A stretch of 64,000 bases of DNA from Enterococcus wangshanyuanii (GTDB taxonomy: Bacteria; Bacillota; Bacilli; Lactobacillales; Enterococcaceae). Made by a program: the position numbers and the translations under genes. The notes under the pieces are model-generated. The model saw nothing but the letters and a program-made list of their open reading frames with translations, did not search any database and was not told the DNA's origin. How positions within the stretch are numbered: the stretch's first letter is position 1; each line of letters opens with the position of its first letter. Of the stretch, positions 52,690 to 61,022 are shown piece by piece. The stretch lies in contig NZ_CP021874.1 of assembly GCF_002197645.1 (NCBI RefSeq), positions 2,976,001 through 3,040,000 on the forward strand. Direction: 5' to 3'.

Positions 52690-52911
52690 ATGCATAAGTC
52701 TTATCGAGTAATCTACTGGAAAGGCGCAAATGATGAAGAAGGATCGTTTAAAGAAATAGAGTGTTTGATTGATTCTGAGACAATAAAGAAAATGTTAGCA
52801 GCTATACCACCTAAATTCATAAGTGTACTGGTGGATGATGGTGAGCAGATGATTTTTCCAACTGAGAATATAAATACTATAAAGCAGGTATTTAGTCCTA
52901 GATTTATTTAG
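52690..52911 (+). CDS. Small head-region protein, unknown function
   Basis: This 73-residue protein (WKGANDEEGSFKEIECLIDS, mostly strands) lies between the MuF-like and scaffold genes. Its stop codon is inside the terminator stem that follows. Confidence 0.62.
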   Translation: MHKSYRVIYWKGANDEEGSFKEIECLIDSETIKKMLAAIPPKFISVLVDDGEQMIFPTENINTIKQVFSPRFI

Positions 52912-52919
52912 GGCTTTTT
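52894..52919 (+). terminator. Terminator inside the head module
   Basis: AGTCCTA (52894-52900) pairs with TAGGGCT (52909-52915) and runs into TTTTT. It could lower downstream expression or serve as an RNase-protected 3' end between minor head and scaffold genes. Confidence 0.6.
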
Positions 52920-53005
52920 ATTATGTCCAAGCATTGAAGACTTTAAAAGCTATGGAAGTGCAAGCATTTATCCACGTTAAAAGATATGGGAAAGGAAAGA
53001 TTATC

Positions 53006-53653
53006 ATGAAAAAAACAAGATTAGGCATGAACTTACAGTTTTTTGCGGAAGACACTGGATCTAACGGTGGTGGGGATAATCCGGATAACACTACTACCGA
53101 GGAAACCGTCGAACTGAATGTAGATGAATTGAGTGAAGACCAACTGACTGCAATCAAAGAAAAATTCGGCTTTAAAGATGATGACGACATCGACACTATC
53201 ATAAAAGGCAGAAAAGCCAAATGGCAGAAAGAGCAAGATGCCAAGCAAAAAGAAGCCGATCGTCTCGCATCCATGAATGAAGATGAAAAAGCTGAGCATG
53301 AAAAACAAAAATTGTTAGATCGTATTGCCGAGCTTGAGAAAAAAGACAATTTTACCGCAATGTCAAAAGAAGCGTCTAAAATGCTTTCTGAAGCTTCTAT
53401 CACTGCAGACGATGAAATACTCAACTTTGTTGTTAAAGACACAGCAGAGGACACGCAACAAGCGGTGAACTCATTTATTTCACTTATCGATAGAAAAGCA
53501 GAAGAAAAAACAAAAGCAGCTTTGTCAGGCAAACCACCAGTGGTCAATTTAACACCAGGGAAACAAATGACAAAAGACGAGATCATGAAAATTGCTGATC
53601 CGACTAAACGTCAACAAGCAATCAAAGAAAATATTCATTTATTTAGAAAATAG
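53006..53653 (+). CDS. Phage capsid scaffolding protein (DUF4355)
   Basis: This 215-residue protein starts at ATG 53006 after AAAGGAAAG; a longer frame from 52934 lacks a site. It has a short N-terminal LGMNLQFFAED segment, an acidic low-complexity part, then a long charged coiled-coil region (WQKEQDAKQKEADRLA and on). Scaffolds shape the procapsid and leave before maturation. The capsid protein follows 12 bp later. Confidence 0.85.
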   Translation: MKKTRLGMNLQFFAEDTGSNGGGDNPDNTTTEETVELNVDELSEDQLTAIKEKFGFKDDDDIDTIIKGRKAKWQKEQDAKQKEADRLASMNEDEKAEHEKQKLLDRIAELEKKDNFTAMSKEASKMLSEASITADDEILNFVVKDTAEDTQQAVNSFISLIDRKAEEKTKAALSGKPPVVNLTPGKQMTKDEIMKIADPTKRQQAIKENIHLFRK

Positions 53654-53665
53654 GAGGAACTACAC

Positions 53666-54619
53666 ATGAAAAATATCTCAAAAACAAACAAAGAAAAACT
53701 AATGAACATGGATCTACAATATTTTGCAGCAGAGGCAAACTTAACAACGACTGACGGATTAGGTGAGATTAAATCTATTGATTTTGTAAACCTATTTGGC
53801 TATTCAATCGAAGAATTGTTACAAGTTCTAGGTGTTACTCGTCGCATGACTTTAAGTAAAGATCAAAAAGTGCAGACTTATAAATGGGTGCGTACAATGG
53901 CAACAAATAACGCAGTAGGTGAAGGGGAAACTATCCCATTGTCTAAAATTGAACGCAAGAAAGATCGTGACTTCGTTGTTCCGTTGCATAAGTATCGTAA
54001 AGTAGTATCGGCTGAAGCGATTGATCGTCATGGCTACGATATGGCAGTGAACGAAACAGATCGTGAAATTTTAGAAGAAATCCAAGATGCAATCAAATCT
54101 CAATTCTTCACTTATTTAGGTACTGCGCCAACGAAACAAGATGCCGAAGGCTTCCAAAAAGCATTGTCTCTTGGTTGGGCGAAAGCGAAAACATTCTTCC
54201 GCGGAAATGTTCCGATGGTTTCTTTTGTCAGCGCAATGGATGTAGCTAAATATTTAGGAGAAGCACCGATTCAATCAGGGCCTTCTACAGCTTACGGATT
54301 TACTTTGTTGACTGGTTTCTTAAATCAAACTGTTTTAGTGTTTGATAGTATTCCAGAAGGCAAAGTTTACACTACAGCAGTAAACAACATCGTTTTAGCG
54401 AATAAAGATGTTGCTTCCTCTGAAATGGCGACAACATTTGGCTTAACAAGTGATGAATCCGGCTTAATCGGTGTGACTCATGGTAATACTTTGAACAATT
54501 TAACTGTTGAAACAGTTGCCGTTGAAGGGATTCAATTATTCACTGAAGTATTAAATGGAGTAGTTGAAACAACAATCACTGAACCAACAACTGAACCTGA
54601 AACGAAATCAACAAAATAG
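53666..54619 (+). CDS. Major capsid protein (HK97 fold)
   Basis: This 317-residue protein has the fold pattern of HK97-type capsids (NAVGEGETIPLSKIERKK region at the N-arm, AEAIDRHGYDMAVNETDRE in the spine helix and beta-rich C-terminal part). It begins with MNMDLQYFAAE, which parallels the scaffold's MNLQFFAE. A strong AGGAGG site fits its high output. Confidence 0.9.
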   Translation: MKNISKTNKEKLMNMDLQYFAAEANLTTTDGLGEIKSIDFVNLFGYSIEELLQVLGVTRRMTLSKDQKVQTYKWVRTMATNNAVGEGETIPLSKIERKKDRDFVVPLHKYRKVVSAEAIDRHGYDMAVNETDREILEEIQDAIKSQFFTYLGTAPTKQDAEGFQKALSLGWAKAKTFFRGNVPMVSFVSAMDVAKYLGEAPIQSGPSTAYGFTLLTGFLNQTVLVFDSIPEGKVYTTAVNNIVLANKDVASSEMATTFGLTSDESGLIGVTHGNTLNNLTVETVAVEGIQLFTEVLNGVVETTITEPTTEPETKSTK

Positions 54620-54633
54620 GGAGCTGATTCCTT

Positions 54634-54987
54634 ATGACTGAGAAAAAAGAAAATAAAGAGTTGATAAAAGATCGTGTAATTGTCCGTGAGCCTGAACTTG
54701 CGGACAATTCTGCTTTAGTTGATGAATACATCATTGCTGCTGTTGACCGTATTGTTTTATACGCTGGATTAGGTACTTTTCCTGAGGCTTTGAACTCTAT
54801 CGCTGTTGATGTTGTGCTTGCAATGTATCGCAGGAAATATCACGAGGGCATTTCTAGCGAGAATGTGGACGTTATGAGTGTCACATTTGTGAATGGATTA
54901 TTAGCAGAATATGATCGGGAGTTCGCTAACTACAAAAATACGCTAAAAGATGATCAAGGAAACGCTGGAATGTTGGTGATTATGTGA
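54634..54987 (+). CDS. Head-tail connector protein
   Basis: This 117-residue helical protein follows the capsid gene, as the gp6/gp15-type connectors do (VDEYIIAAVDRIVLYAGLG region). It should sit under the portal. Assignment rests mainly on position and size. Confidence 0.7.
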   Translation: MTEKKENKELIKDRVIVREPELADNSALVDEYIIAAVDRIVLYAGLGTFPEALNSIAVDVVLAMYRRKYHEGISSENVDVMSVTFVNGLLAEYDREFANYKNTLKDDQGNAGMLVIM

Positions 54988-55295
54988 GGCTATTTGAGGT
55001 TGCTCTAAAAAAGAAACAAAAGATAGATACGGATAAATTAGGAAACCCAATCTATGAATTGACTACCTTTAAAACAGGAAAAGGTAGAAAAAGTATTTGG
55101 ACTGTTCAAGAAATTGCTCTAGATAGTCGGATTGTTTCAAAAAAAATGCAAAAAATTATTACAACTTTAAGTAGAGAACAACTCCTACAAGCTTCGCATT
55201 TGAGCCTAAAAGGCGAAACATTTTCAATTGAGGAAATCAAAGGGGAAGATGAGGATCGTTGGCGTATCTTATCTGTTATTTCTTATGGGAAGTGA
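54984..55295 (+). CDS. Head-closure protein
   Basis: This 103-residue beta-rich protein starts with GTG in a 4-bp overlap (GTGA) with the connector gene. Size and order match SPP1 gp16-type stoppers. Confidence 0.68.
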   Translation: MRLFEVALKKKQKIDTDKLGNPIYELTTFKTGKGRKSIWTVQEIALDSRIVSKKMQKIITTLSREQLLQASHLSLKGETFSIEEIKGEDEDRWRILSVISYGK

Positions 55296-55299
55296 TTAA

Positions 55300-55641
55300 A
55301 TGGGTTGGGGAATAAGTATGGACGGAACTGCTGCTTTAGAGCGCGAACTTCAGAAAAAATCTGAACTAGACTTGATCGATGTTCAAAAAAAGCAGATGCG
55401 TGATATATACACCAGAGGACAACAACCAGGAGGCACACCAGTAGATACTAGTGAGCTTCGTATGTCCATGAAATACTCTGGCGAAGAGGTAGGGTACGTG
55501 AAAGATTATGGTCCACATGTTGAATTTGGCCATCGTTTGAGAAACGGCCTTTTTTTACCAGGGCAATATTTCTTCAAGACGAATGTAGATTCACAAAAAG
55601 AGATCTATTACCAAGACTTAAAAAATAAATTAAAGGAGTGA
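55300..55641 (+). CDS. HK97 gp10-like neck/tail protein
   Basis: This 113-residue protein shows the gp10-like pattern (PVDTSELRMSMKYSGEEVGYV, read as VDTSELRMSMKY, then YGPHVEFGHRL). It belongs to the head-tail joining set. Confidence 0.78.
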   Translation: MGWGISMDGTAALERELQKKSELDLIDVQKKQMRDIYTRGQQPGGTPVDTSELRMSMKYSGEEVGYVKDYGPHVEFGHRLRNGLFLPGQYFFKTNVDSQKEIYYQDLKNKLKE

Positions 55642-55645
55642 TCTG

Positions 55646-56059
55646 ATGATTGAGCAATTAGCTTTATCTGATTTATTGTCAGGAGTGCTTAAAGTATTAA
55701 GAACAACAATCCAAGACATTCCGATTCTAGATTATGTGCCCAAAAATCAAGATATTCCATTTGTGAATGTGGAGGTCGTAGGAGTAGAGCCAGTGCCGTC
55801 TAAGACCTTATGGAAGGATAAATATATCATCTATATTCATGGCTGGGCGGATGGCTCTGAAAGCTCTGTCCCTGTGTTTGATTTAGCGGATAAAATCCGT
55901 GAGGCGATGACAAACGCAGTTCAATTGCCTGAAGGGTATGACTTGCTTATACAAAAGCCTGAGGGTGTTCAGCGAATATTACAAGAAGAAGACGATGTGA
56001 GGCATGTTGTTATCGGTTATGCGTTAACTGTGACATACGGCTTCAAAATGAAAATATAG
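55646..56059 (+). CDS. Tail terminator/minor tail protein
   Basis: This 137-residue protein lies where SPP1 gp17-like tail terminators lie, and its length fits. The core KYIIYIHGWADGSES and alpha/beta composition agree. Family assignment is by position. Confidence 0.7.
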   Translation: MIEQLALSDLLSGVLKVLRTTIQDIPILDYVPKNQDIPFVNVEVVGVEPVPSKTLWKDKYIIYIHGWADGSESSVPVFDLADKIREAMTNAVQLPEGYDLLIQKPEGVQRILQEEDDVRHVVIGYALTVTYGFKMKI

Positions 56060-56071
56060 GAGGAAATAACT

Positions 56072-56611
56072 ATGCCAGAAGTAACAGGATTTGAGAATGA
56101 ACTGTATTGTGATTTTTCATCATCAGCTACAAAAGCGGTAGCAGGTAAAAACATTCTTTTAGCGATTTTCAATTCAACGGGTGATAAATTATTGGCTATT
56201 GCTGGTCAACAAGGGTTAACAATTAACCGTTCAAAAGATTCCATTGAAATTACATCAAAAGATACAAAAGGCGGATGGAAGTCTAAAATCGGCGGAATGA
56301 AAGAATGGTCGATCGACAACGACGGATTATATGTTCGTGGGGATGAGTCTCATAAGGAATTGGGCGCTTATTTCGATGGAGATGATCCAGTATGTATCAA
56401 AGTTTTAGATATGCAGGAAAAGAAAGGGATGTTCGGTGGTTTATGTATTGTCACTGATTATTCTTTTGAAGCACCTTTCGACGATGCCATGACTTATTCT
56501 ATTAAATTAGATGGTATGGGCGCATTAGTAGATTTAGCGGATAAAGATGCGAATCAAATGCCAGGTGAAACTGTTCCACCCGTAGAAACTAAATCTGGAG
56601 GTAAAAGCTAA
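56072..56611 (+). CDS. Major tail (tube) protein
   Basis: This 179-residue beta-rich protein starts after AGGAGGAAATAAC. The pattern INRSKDSIEITSKDTKGGWKS and GLYVRGDESHKELGAYFDGDD (in part) is typical of major tail proteins of the TP901-1 type. It polymerises around the tape measure. Confidence 0.88.
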   Translation: MPEVTGFENELYCDFSSSATKAVAGKNILLAIFNSTGDKLLAIAGQQGLTINRSKDSIEITSKDTKGGWKSKIGGMKEWSIDNDGLYVRGDESHKELGAYFDGDDPVCIKVLDMQEKKGMFGGLCIVTDYSFEAPFDDAMTYSIKLDGMGALVDLADKDANQMPGETVPPVETKSGGKS

Positions 56612-56955
56612 TGACAAAAGAAAATATTGAAGAAACTGAATTACAGGATGGTCAATTTGAAGTGGATGGCGTGATCTATGAGCTGCGCTTCAATTTCACA
56701 AAAATCAAAACCATTGAAAAAATGACTGGCCGAAGCGTAAATGCCGAAGCGATTAAAAATGATGGGGTGTTGTCGCTCCAGATGATGGAAACTTTATTTA
56801 GCTTTGGTTTAGTGGAAGCTAAGGGATTAAAAGCTGTTCCACAAAAAAAGGCTATTAAGATGTTTGAACCATTCATTGAAGAAAACGGAGCTTTAACAGT
56901 AAATAATTTGATTGTGGATAAGCTTCAAGAGGATATGGGTTTTTTATTCCAATAG
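56611..56955 (+). CDS. Tail assembly chaperone, short form (gpG-like)
   Basis: This 114-residue protein begins on the last base of the tail tube gene's stop codon (TAATG). A slippery T TTT TTA at 56940-56946 lies six bases before its stop, allowing production of the longer form. Confidence 0.85.
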   Translation: MTKENIEETELQDGQFEVDGVIYELRFNFTKIKTIEKMTGRSVNAEAIKNDGVLSLQMMETLFSFGLVEAKGLKAVPQKKAIKMFEPFIEENGALTVNNLIVDKLQEDMGFLFQ

Positions 56956-57389
56956 AACTCATTGATTATGAGTATTGGGATTCTAAGACTTCAAACACTC
57001 CTGAAGAAACAAGAAAAATAAAATTATCAAGGCCATATCAAGATGAGATTGATTTGGCTTTTTTTGTTGTTAACTTTGGCTACACCAAGTCTGCGTATTT
57101 AGAACTTACTGAAACCGAGAAATCATTTATCAGAAAAGAATACGAGCGCAAGACAATAAATGATGCCACTTATTTACGGGATTCTGTGTTAAATGCCGTT
57201 TCAAATGCTATGCGTAAGAAAGGTTCAAAATTTCAAGAATTATTCAAAAAGAAACAATCTAAAGCAGATGTTGCATTTAATGAGCAGGCGATGGATGTGG
57301 TGCTTGAAGTTGAAGAAAGAGACGGAAAATCTTGGGTTGATCAAATCTACCATGCGAATGGACTTAGAACACCGAAGGGAGGGAACTAG
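56611..57389 (+). CDS. Tail assembly chaperone, frameshifted long form (gpGT-like)
   Basis: Slippage by -1 on TTTTTTA (56940-56946) continues translation as ATT CCA ATA GAA from 56946 in an open frame to TAG 57387-57389, giving about 259 residues (112 + 147). This is the conserved siphophage G/GT arrangement before the tape measure. The C-terminal half (YTKSAYLELTETEKSFIRKE) has no in-frame start with a good ribosome site other than an internal ATG-less stretch, which supports the fusion. Confidence 0.87.
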
Positions 57390-59660
57390 ATGGCAGATTA
57401 TACGTTAAGTGCAAAAATCACTGGTGATCCCTCTGGTTTTAAAGGTGCTATTTCTGAGGCCAAAGGAGCTATTGATAGTCTACAAAGTAAAATTTCAGCA
57501 GCCGGATCAAAAATGCAGTCCATCGGGAAAAGTGTCAGCGGTGTCGGTGATACGTTAACCAGTAAAATTACAAAACCCGCAATGGTTGCTACTAGTGCGT
57601 TAGCTGGTATTGCTTTAGTCAAAGGTTTTGATCGTTTAACCGGAATCGATGATGCCAGAGCTAAATTAATGGGGTTAGGTCATGATGCGGCATCCGTTGA
57701 TAAAATCATGGAATCTGCATCAGCTTCCGTAAAAGGAACGGCTTTCGGTATGGCAGAAGCAGCAACCACAGCAGCAGGAGCGACGGCGGCAGGTGTGAAA
57801 CAAGGGGAAGAATTAACAAGGTACCTATCTCTAACAGCTGATGCGGCGGCTATTGCAGGTACTTCCATGTCAGAAATGGGATCGATTGTAAATAAAGTTA
57901 CAACTAGTGGTCGAGCCATGACTGAGAACTTGGAGCAACTGTCAGACAGAGGGTTGCCGATTTATCAATGGTTAGGAGATGCTGCAGGAGTTGCAGCTTC
58001 CGATATTAAAGAAATGGCTTCAGCTGGTGAGATATCATCGGAAATGTTTATGAATGCCATAGAAAAGAATATCGGTGGTGCCGCACAAATCATGGGGCAG
58101 AACTCTTTCAAATCTACTATTGCAAACATTGGCGCATCTATTGGACGTATTGGAGCAAACTTTTTGGACGCTGGAGGAAAAGGCGGAGGTTTCTTCTCTA
58201 CACTTAAACCGATGTTAGCGGATTTTAACACAAAATTAGGATCCGTAGAGGCTGTAGCAGGTGAGTTAGGCGTGAAGTTTGGAGAATCTTTCCAAAAAGC
58301 GATAACAACCGTGAAGGATTTGAAGGCCAAGTTTGATGGGCTATCACCTTTCATGCAAAGCTTAATACTAAAAGGTGCTGGGATAGGTGGAGCAATAGCC
58401 GTAGGAATTGGTCCAGCGTTGAAAGTAATAGGCCCTTTGATCACAGGATTTGGTACATTGATTAAAGTTATCGGTTTTATAGCCAGTCCTGTTGGTCTCG
58501 TGACTGCAGCAATTGTTGCGTTGGTAGCTGGATTTGCTTATCTTATGGCTACCAATGAAGAGTTTCGAACGAATGTACTTGCAGTATGGGATCAGTTGAA
58601 AGCTAGTGTAGCAGAAATTTGGCCGTCTATTCAAGGAATTATCACTACTGTATTCCAAGTTATTTCTGATATGTGGAATACAGTCTTAAAGCCTGTGTTT
58701 GATATGATGTTGGATTTAATTGTTAATGCAGTGATTCCTTTCATTGTAGATGCCTTTCAGAACGTTTTTCTCCCAGCAGTTCAAACAACTTGGGATATGA
58801 TAAAAACGTTGTGGGAATCAGTGTTAAAACCAGTTTGGCAAGCCATTCTCCCAGTGGTTCAATGGCTAGTTGATGGCGTTAAGGTCGCATTACCAATTAT
58901 TAGTGATGTTTTTGCCACAATTGTTGGCGCCATAAAACAAGTGTGGGAAAGTTTGTTAAAACCAATATTCACAGCAATAAAGTTCATTATTGAAACAGTA
59001 CTTGTTCCAGCTTTTACAGTGCATTTTAACACGATAAAGGAAGTAGTTAATGTTGCATTTTCTGCAATAGGTGATTTATGGAACAATTCATTAAAACCAA
59101 TCTTTACAGGAATAATTGATTTCATAACTGGCGTATTTACAGGAAATTGGAGCCAAGCTTGGGACGGATTAGTAAGTATTGCTGGTGGGATTTTTGATGG
59201 ACTTGTTACAGTAATCAAGACACCGATAAACTTAGTGATTGGAATAATTAACGGATTTATCAATGGACTGAATACTTTGAAGGTTCCAGATTGGGTTCCA
59301 GGTATTGGCGGCCAAGGAGTTAATATCGGCACTATCCCTTACTTACAATCAGGAACAACCTCATGGCAAGGTGGATTTGCTCGAATGAATGAGGGTGGTC
59401 GCGGAGAACTAGCTCTGTTACCATCGGGAACTCAAGTTATTCCACACGATGTGAGCATGAAATATGCGAAAGAATCAGCTAAACATAGCGCTGTTACTAA
59501 TAATCGCGTTGATAATGGATCAGTCATTTATGACTATAGAGGAATGAATGACGGTGCCACTTTTATTGTTCGAGAAGATGCGGACATTGATAAAATCGCA
59601 ATGGCTTTACAACAAAGACAAGATAAAGCTGACGGAAGAAAGGGGCGGAAAAGAATATGA
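57390..59660 (+). CDS. Tape measure protein
   Basis: This 756-residue protein sets tail length. The N-terminal part is glycine/alanine/serine rich and helical (about 1-300), followed by hydrophobic segments (about 330-400) and tandem amphipathic stretches with WDQLKASVAEIW, WNTVLKPVFDMML, WESVLKPVWQAIL and WESLLKPIFTAIK repeats at about 405-560. The W-x-x-x-L/K-P repeats have spacing near 40-50 residues. It shortens the expected tail relative to long siphophages. Confidence 0.92.
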   Translation: MADYTLSAKITGDPSGFKGAISEAKGAIDSLQSKISAAGSKMQSIGKSVSGVGDTLTSKITKPAMVATSALAGIALVKGFDRLTGIDDARAKLMGLGHDAASVDKIMESASASVKGTAFGMAEAATTAAGATAAGVKQGEELTRYLSLTADAAAIAGTSMSEMGSIVNKVTTSGRAMTENLEQLSDRGLPIYQWLGDAAGVAASDIKEMASAGEISSEMFMNAIEKNIGGAAQIMGQNSFKSTIANIGASIGRIGANFLDAGGKGGGFFSTLKPMLADFNTKLGSVEAVAGELGVKFGESFQKAITTVKDLKAKFDGLSPFMQSLILKGAGIGGAIAVGIGPALKVIGPLITGFGTLIKVIGFIASPVGLVTAAIVALVAGFAYLMATNEEFRTNVLAVWDQLKASVAEIWPSIQGIITTVFQVISDMWNTVLKPVFDMMLDLIVNAVIPFIVDAFQNVFLPAVQTTWDMIKTLWESVLKPVWQAILPVVQWLVDGVKVALPIISDVFATIVGAIKQVWESLLKPIFTAIKFIIETVLVPAFTVHFNTIKEVVNVAFSAIGDLWNNSLKPIFTGIIDFITGVFTGNWSQAWDGLVSIAGGIFDGLVTVIKTPINLVIGIINGFINGLNTLKVPDWVPGIGGQGVNIGTIPYLQSGTTSWQGGFARMNEGGRGELALLPSGTQVIPHDVSMKYAKESAKHSAVTNNRVDNGSVIYDYRGMNDGATFIVREDADIDKIAMALQQRQDKADGRKGRKRI

Positions 59661-60595
59661 TGGATGATATTTCTCCGCTTTTGAAACTTCAATGCGAATC
59701 TCCACTCGAAGGATTACCGACCGAAGCTCTAAACTTCGGCGGTAACTTTTTAGAAGATCTCATTCCAGGGTATCGTACTCTAAATGTACAAGGAAGAGAG
59801 CTTTTTGAAACGTCAAATGAATATGCACAACTTGGAATCCGTGACGGTGAGCGCCATATTTACAATCGTATTCCAGCACGTGAAATTGTTATTCAGTATT
59901 ATCTGAAAGCCGAAAATGATTCGGACTTTAGAGATAAGTTCAATAAGCTGAACGTGGCTTTATATTCTGAAAAAGAAGTCAAGCTTTGGTTCAACGATGA
60001 GCCTGAAATGTATTTTCAAGGAACGAAATCGATGATTGATCCAGTAGACCCAGGTATTAACTGGTGCATTAGCACATTCACGCTTAGATGCGGCGATCCA
60101 TACAAATATACCAAAAGTGATGCTACTTCTGTTATGTGGGGATCTACGGTCATTACTTTTCAAGCTAATTACTTGATGGGAAATACCGGATCTGGGGCAG
60201 TTAATATGCCAATTGTCATTGAAGGTGGCGCTTATTGGGGATCGACAATGATCACTTTTCAAAATAGGTCGTATTTGATGGGTGATGATGGGAAAGAATC
60301 AAAACCAATTGAAGTGTACCCAACGGTAGAAGGAATGAAAGTCAAACCTACAATCACAATAAAAGGCACTGGTCGTGGCGTTTGGATCAAAACACGAAAT
60401 GATACAGTTGATTTAGGTGATTTTGATAATTCTACAATTATTGTAGATACTGAAACATTCAACATCACTAAAAATGGTAAGCCAATGATCCGACCAATGA
60501 ATGATTTCTACATTTATCCAAATGAGCCACTTTACATTCAAGCGAAGGATAGCGACTTTAAATTGACGATTGAATATCCAAACAGATACTTATAA
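59657..60595 (+). CDS. Distal tail protein (Dit)
   Basis: This 312-residue protein starts with a 4-bp overlap with the tape measure. The N-terminal Dit domain is recognisable (ALNFGGNFLEDLIPGYRTLNVQGRELFETS in part: PGYRTLNVQGRELFE) and RDGERHIYNRIPAREI follows. It forms the hexameric hub at the tail tip. Two internal pieces (MWGSTVITFQANYLMG at about 155 and YWGSTMITFQNRSYLMG at about 193) are duplicates of each other. Confidence 0.88.
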   Translation: MMDDISPLLKLQCESPLEGLPTEALNFGGNFLEDLIPGYRTLNVQGRELFETSNEYAQLGIRDGERHIYNRIPAREIVIQYYLKAENDSDFRDKFNKLNVALYSEKEVKLWFNDEPEMYFQGTKSMIDPVDPGINWCISTFTLRCGDPYKYTKSDATSVMWGSTVITFQANYLMGNTGSGAVNMPIVIEGGAYWGSTMITFQNRSYLMGDDGKESKPIEVYPTVEGMKVKPTITIKGTGRGVWIKTRNDTVDLGDFDNSTIIVDTETFNITKNGKPMIRPMNDFYIYPNEPLYIQAKDSDFKLTIEYPNRYL

Positions 60596-60608
60596 GAGGT
60601 GATCAACA

Positions 60609-60794
60609 ATGGAAGAATTGTTCAAACAAATTTTATCCGAGCAGAAAGAACAAACAAAACTGCTCCAAACTATTGTGGATAGTCTAGAGCAGAACATTAA
60701 TGTGGAACTTGCAAGCATTGTCAGAGGTGATAAGTTTGAAGATATCGCACAACGTCTTAGTGCTGCTACTGAATTATCTCGACGAATTTTTTAA
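60609..60794 (+). CDS. Small coiled-coil phage protein
   Basis: This 61-residue helical protein (LFKQILSEQKEQTKLLQTI) lies between Dit and Tal. Its 3' end overlaps by 21 bp with a gene on the opposite strand. Function unknown. Confidence 0.65.
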   Translation: MEELFKQILSEQKEQTKLLQTIVDSLEQNINVELASIVRGDKFEDIAQRLSAATELSRRIF

Positions 60795-60962
60795 ATGTTT
60801 AATTGCTACATTTTGAAGTTCAATTTCAAGCTTGTTCATCAATTGACCTGTTGATGAGTTACTTCTTATTGAATTTTCTTTCAAAAAGTTACTAAGAGTG
60901 TCTAGCATATCTTTGGTTAGTTCGAATTCTTTTCTCGTTGGTATGTTGGAAAAATCAGACAT
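60774..60962 (-). CDS. Moron-like small gene on the opposite strand
   Basis: This 62-residue hydrophilic helical protein is encoded against all surrounding tail genes. A GAGAGGTG site lies 7-9 nt before its ATG, and an extended -10 (TGA-TATAAT, 60990-60998) about 30 bp upstream. A gene with its own promoter, reversed within the late operon, matches the definition of a moron expressed from the lysogen. No family is recognised. Confidence 0.62.
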   Translation of the reverse strand: MSDFSNIPTRKEFELTKDMLDTLSNFLKENSIRSNSSTGQLMNKLEIELQNVAIKHLKNSSR

Positions 60963-60989
60963 ATAATATTCACCTCTCTCTCTAAAAAA

Positions 60990-60998
60990 ATTATATCA
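60990..60998 (-). promoter_or_regulatory. Extended -10 promoter of the moron-like gene
   Basis: On the minus strand TGATATAAT is a consensus extended -10. No good -35 is seen. It would start transcription near 60983, just before the ribosome site at 60971-60980. Confidence 0.6.
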
Positions 60999-61022
60999 GA
61001 ATGAAAGGAGATGTGATAATCC

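Noticed and set aside
52921..53586. Long open frame (221 codons) on the minus strand opposite the scaffold gene
   Set aside because: It is serine-rich in the pattern produced by reading the antisense of a lysine/aspartate-rich coiled coil. It has no ribosome site and runs against the head operon.
57965..58444. Minus-strand frame of 159 codons in the tape measure gene
   Set aside because: Proline/serine/alanine-rich mirror of the glycine/alanine-rich tape measure; no start signals.
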